A program made the translations under genes and the position numbers. Below are positions 62,122-64,000 of a stretch of 64,000 bases of DNA, in pieces; the stretch's first letter is position 1; each line of letters opens with the position of its first letter. The stretch spans positions 7,378,001 to 7,442,000 of the forward strand of contig NZ_CP070225.1 in the NCBI RefSeq assembly GCF_021631985.1. The letters are read 5' to 3'. Below the pieces are notes generated by a model. That model saw nothing but the letters and a program-made list of their open reading frames with translations, was not told the origin of the DNA and did not search any database. The DNA is from Sandaracinus amylolyticus (GTDB lineage: Bacteria; Myxococcota_A; Polyangia; Polyangiales; Sandaracinaceae).

Positions 62122-63251
62122 GCGCCGCCGAAGCCCACGCGCCGAGCACCGGGCTCGTGCTCCCGCCCGAGCACGAGGCGCCGCGCCGGCTGCTCCAGCT
62201 GCGTCGGGCCGAAGCGTGGCGACTGCTCAAGGCCCACGCCGCGACCGGCGATCTCCGCATCGCGCGCCCGCTCGCCGACCTCGCGCGCAGCGCGCCCGAC
62301 GACGCGGTGGACGTGCTCGCCGATCCGATCGCGAGCGTGCTCGCACGATGCGGCCGTCACGACGACGCCGCCGACGCGTGGGCGCTCGAGCTCGCGCGTC
62401 GCGGTGCGCTGCCCGGGCGCCACGATCTGCACGGGAAGCACGTCGCGAATCTGGCACTGGGTGCCATCTTTTCCGGCGCGCGGATGACGCTCGCGTCGGG
62501 CAAGATCGTGATCGACGGACGCACCGTCGCGCTCGGCTCGGTCGCGCCGGAGCAGTTCGTCGAGCTGCGCCCCGGCATCCGATTCGCGACCTACGACCCG
62601 AACCCGCTCGCGCTGGTCGAGGCCCACCCCGACAAACGAGGCAACGCGCTCTCGCTCGGCGGTCGCGACGCGCGCGAGTGGATCGCGGCGCTGAACGAAG
62701 CGCTCGCGATCGTCGAGCGGCACCTCCCGACGATCATCGACGAGATGCGTGCCCTCTCGATGGTGCTCGTGCCGGTCGGCTACGAGCCCGAGAAGCACCT
62801 CTCCGCGTCGTACCGCGAGTACGTCGGCGCGTGTTACCTGACGCTGCACCCCGACGTGCGCACGATGGCCGAGGCGATCGTGCACGAGTTCCAGCACAAC
62901 AAGGCGAACCTCGCCTCGTACCACGACGCGCTGCTCGAGAACGCGCTGGGCACGATGGTGCGCTCTCCGGTGCGCCCCGATCTCCGGCCGATCTGGGGCG
63001 TCCTGCTCGCGGTGCACGCGTTCGTGCCGGTCGCCGAGCTCTATCGGCGCATGCTCGCCGCGGGCGACGTTCGCATCCAATCGCGGCTCGCCGACGTGAT
63101 CGCGCGCAACGACGAAGGGCTGCGCACCGTGCGCGAGCACGCGGAGCCGACGCGCATCGGTGCCGCGCTGATCGAAGAGCTCGAGGCGCTGCACGCGACC
63201 CACCTCGCGCTCGACCTCGCGAAGCCCGCGGGTGTGTCGTGGGAAGCGTGA
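62118..63251 (+). CDS. HExxH-type protein, possible 2-oxoglutarate peptide hydroxylase
   Basis: 377 residues. HEFQHNK at 256-262 provides HExxH; the segment RSPVRPDLRPIWGVLLAVHAFVPV (positions about 282-305) matches the Pro/Arg-rich 'RPxxRPxxGxL' signature that follows HExxH in the family reported as 2-oxoglutarate-dependent peptide beta-hydroxylases of RiPP clusters. This is family knowledge recalled, not tested. Starts and ends in ATGA/GTGA overlaps with two radical SAM genes. It should hydroxylate or otherwise modify a residue in the same substrate. Confidence 0.75.
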   Translation: MSAAEAHAPSTGLVLPPEHEAPRRLLQLRRAEAWRLLKAHAATGDLRIARPLADLARSAPDDAVDVLADPIASVLARCGRHDDAADAWALELARRGALPGRHDLHGKHVANLALGAIFSGARMTLASGKIVIDGRTVALGSVAPEQFVELRPGIRFATYDPNPLALVEAHPDKRGNALSLGGRDAREWIAALNEALAIVERHLPTIIDEMRALSMVLVPVGYEPEKHLSASYREYVGACYLTLHPDVRTMAEAIVHEFQHNKANLASYHDALLENALGTMVRSPVRPDLRPIWGVLLAVHAFVPVAELYRRMLAAGDVRIQSRLADVIARNDEGLRTVREHAEPTRIGAALIEELEALHATHLALDLAKPAGVSWEA

Positions 63252-64000
63252 TCGCGAGCGGCTGGCGAGGCCGCAAGGCGCTGGTGAAGGTCGGCTACGG
63301 GTGCAACGAGAACTGCACCTTCTGCCACACCGCCGAGGTGCGCCACATCGACGGCGCGAGCACCGAGGTCGTCGCGAAGATCCATCGCGCGAAGCAGCTC
63401 GGCCACGGCATGGTCGTGTTCTCCGGTGGCGAGCCGACGATCCGCGCCGAGCTGATGGAGTGGGCGTCGCTCACCGCGCGCCTCGGCATGGACGTGGGGC
63501 TCGTCACCAACGGGCTCGTGCTCGCCTATCCCGACAAGGTCGAGGCGCTGATCGAGCGACGCCTGCGCTACGTGTACATGTCGCTCCACGGCGTGGGCCG
63601 CATCCACGATCGACTGGTGCGCAGCGAGGCGTGGGAGGCCGCGTATCGCGCGGTGCAGAACCTCTCGGGGCGCGGCCTCGATCTCACGATCAACTGCGTC
63701 GTCACCCAGCAGAACGTCGAGCACCTGATCCCGCTCGTCGACGCGCTGCTGCCCTTCCCCGACCTGCGCCTCAAGTTCTCGATGGTGCAGCCGAAGGGTG
63801 GCGGGAAACGCCTCTTCGACGCGATCACGCCACGGGTGTCCGACGTCGCCGATCGTGCGGCGCGCGCGATCCGCCACGGCCAGGAGCAGGTCGCGAAGCG
63901 CAGCGCAGCAGGCCCGACGTTCGGGCACGACGGCATCCCGCACTGCCTGCTCCCCGGGCTCGAGCCGCTCTACGACGACCTCAAGACCCACCGCTTCGCC
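63248..64000 (+). CDS. Radical SAM protein (3' end outside window)
   Basis: At least 251 residues visible. CNENCTFC (Cys19, 23, 26), FSGGEPTI and TNGLVLAYP mark a standard single barrel. The GTG start is inside the GTGA overlap with the HExxH gene. No C-terminal cluster is visible before the window ends. It is the third gene of the cassette with the 60277 and 62118 genes, so the cluster continues to the right. Confidence 0.85.
   Translation, partial: MIASGWRGRKALVKVGYGCNENCTFCHTAEVRHIDGASTEVVAKIHRAKQLGHGMVVFSGGEPTIRAELMEWASLTARLGMDVGLVTNGLVLAYPDKVEALIERRLRYVYMSLHGVGRIHDRLVRSEAWEAAYRAVQNLSGRGLDLTINCVVTQQNVEHLIPLVDALLPFPDLRLKFSMVQPKGGGKRLFDAITPRVSDVADRAARAIRHGQEQVAKRSAAGPTFGHDGIPHCLLPGLEPLYDDLKTHRFA

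Noticed and set aside
1-64000. CRISPR array or tRNA genes
   Set aside because: No regular short repeats with spacers and no cloverleaf-type sequence with conserved tRNA motifs were seen in reading both strands.

Overview
The window is very GC-rich, gene-dense bacterial DNA with the strong third-position GC bias that produces long shadow reading frames. Lipoproteins with Stig1-like cysteine repeats, a copper-handling cassette, GTG starts and the overall composition suggest a large-genome myxobacterium-like organism, perhaps Sandaracinaceae/Polyangiales. This is an inference from style; no rRNA or marker gene is present. No tRNA, rRNA, CRISPR array or intact transposase gene was seen, and no gene-free stretch exceeds 300 bases.

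Left part (1-8.4 kb): ordinary accessory genes. These are the end of an HPP-family membrane protein, a YbhB-type PEBP protein, an AraC-type regulator, a SnoaL-like protein, and a copper cassette (CopZ-like metallochaperone, Tat-exported multicopper oxidase, TolC-family lipoprotein, small lipoprotein, divergent cupredoxin). Two cell-envelope lipoproteins follow, with a remnant duplication between them.

Main part (8.5-64 kb, running off the right edge): an unusual radical-SAM island. I count 17 radical SAM genes carrying 20 canonical CX3CX2C sites plus one atypical site. Five begin with a B12-binding-like domain; a sixth (the 1080-residue protein) may do so. Four proteins contain two iron-sulfur-bearing barrels, and two more pair a live barrel with one that has lost its CX3CX2C but kept a C-terminal cysteine cluster. 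Interleaved are three related Fe(II)/2-oxoglutarate-type oxygenases (two with H-x-G in place of H-x-D/E), a fourth H-x-D oxygenase, a HExxH-type protein resembling peptide beta-hydroxylases, a methyltransferase, a metallo-beta-lactamase-fold protein, a NodU/TobZ-type carbamoyltransferase, two GT2 glycosyltransferases, two polytopic PMT/ArnT-like proteins, YdjC- and PIG-L-type deacetylases, a UDP-GlcNAc 2-epimerase, an NDP-sugar epimerase and several membrane proteins. A 92-residue His/Cys-rich protein lies between two radical SAM genes and is the only obvious small-substrate candidate.

How it may work (inference): the genes form short divergent and convergent operons with stop/start overlaps (ATGA, GTGA). 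Several are preceded by a TAnnnT box 6-10 bases before the start codon, as expected of leaderless transcripts. Together they could build and decorate a complex product (a modified peptide or a glycosylated, carbamoylated, oxidised or halogenated small molecule), or form a diversified set of parallel modification enzymes. A roughly 65-80-residue accessory domain appears to recur in radical SAM proteins, an oxygenase and an otherwise unknown protein, linking the enzymes as one system.
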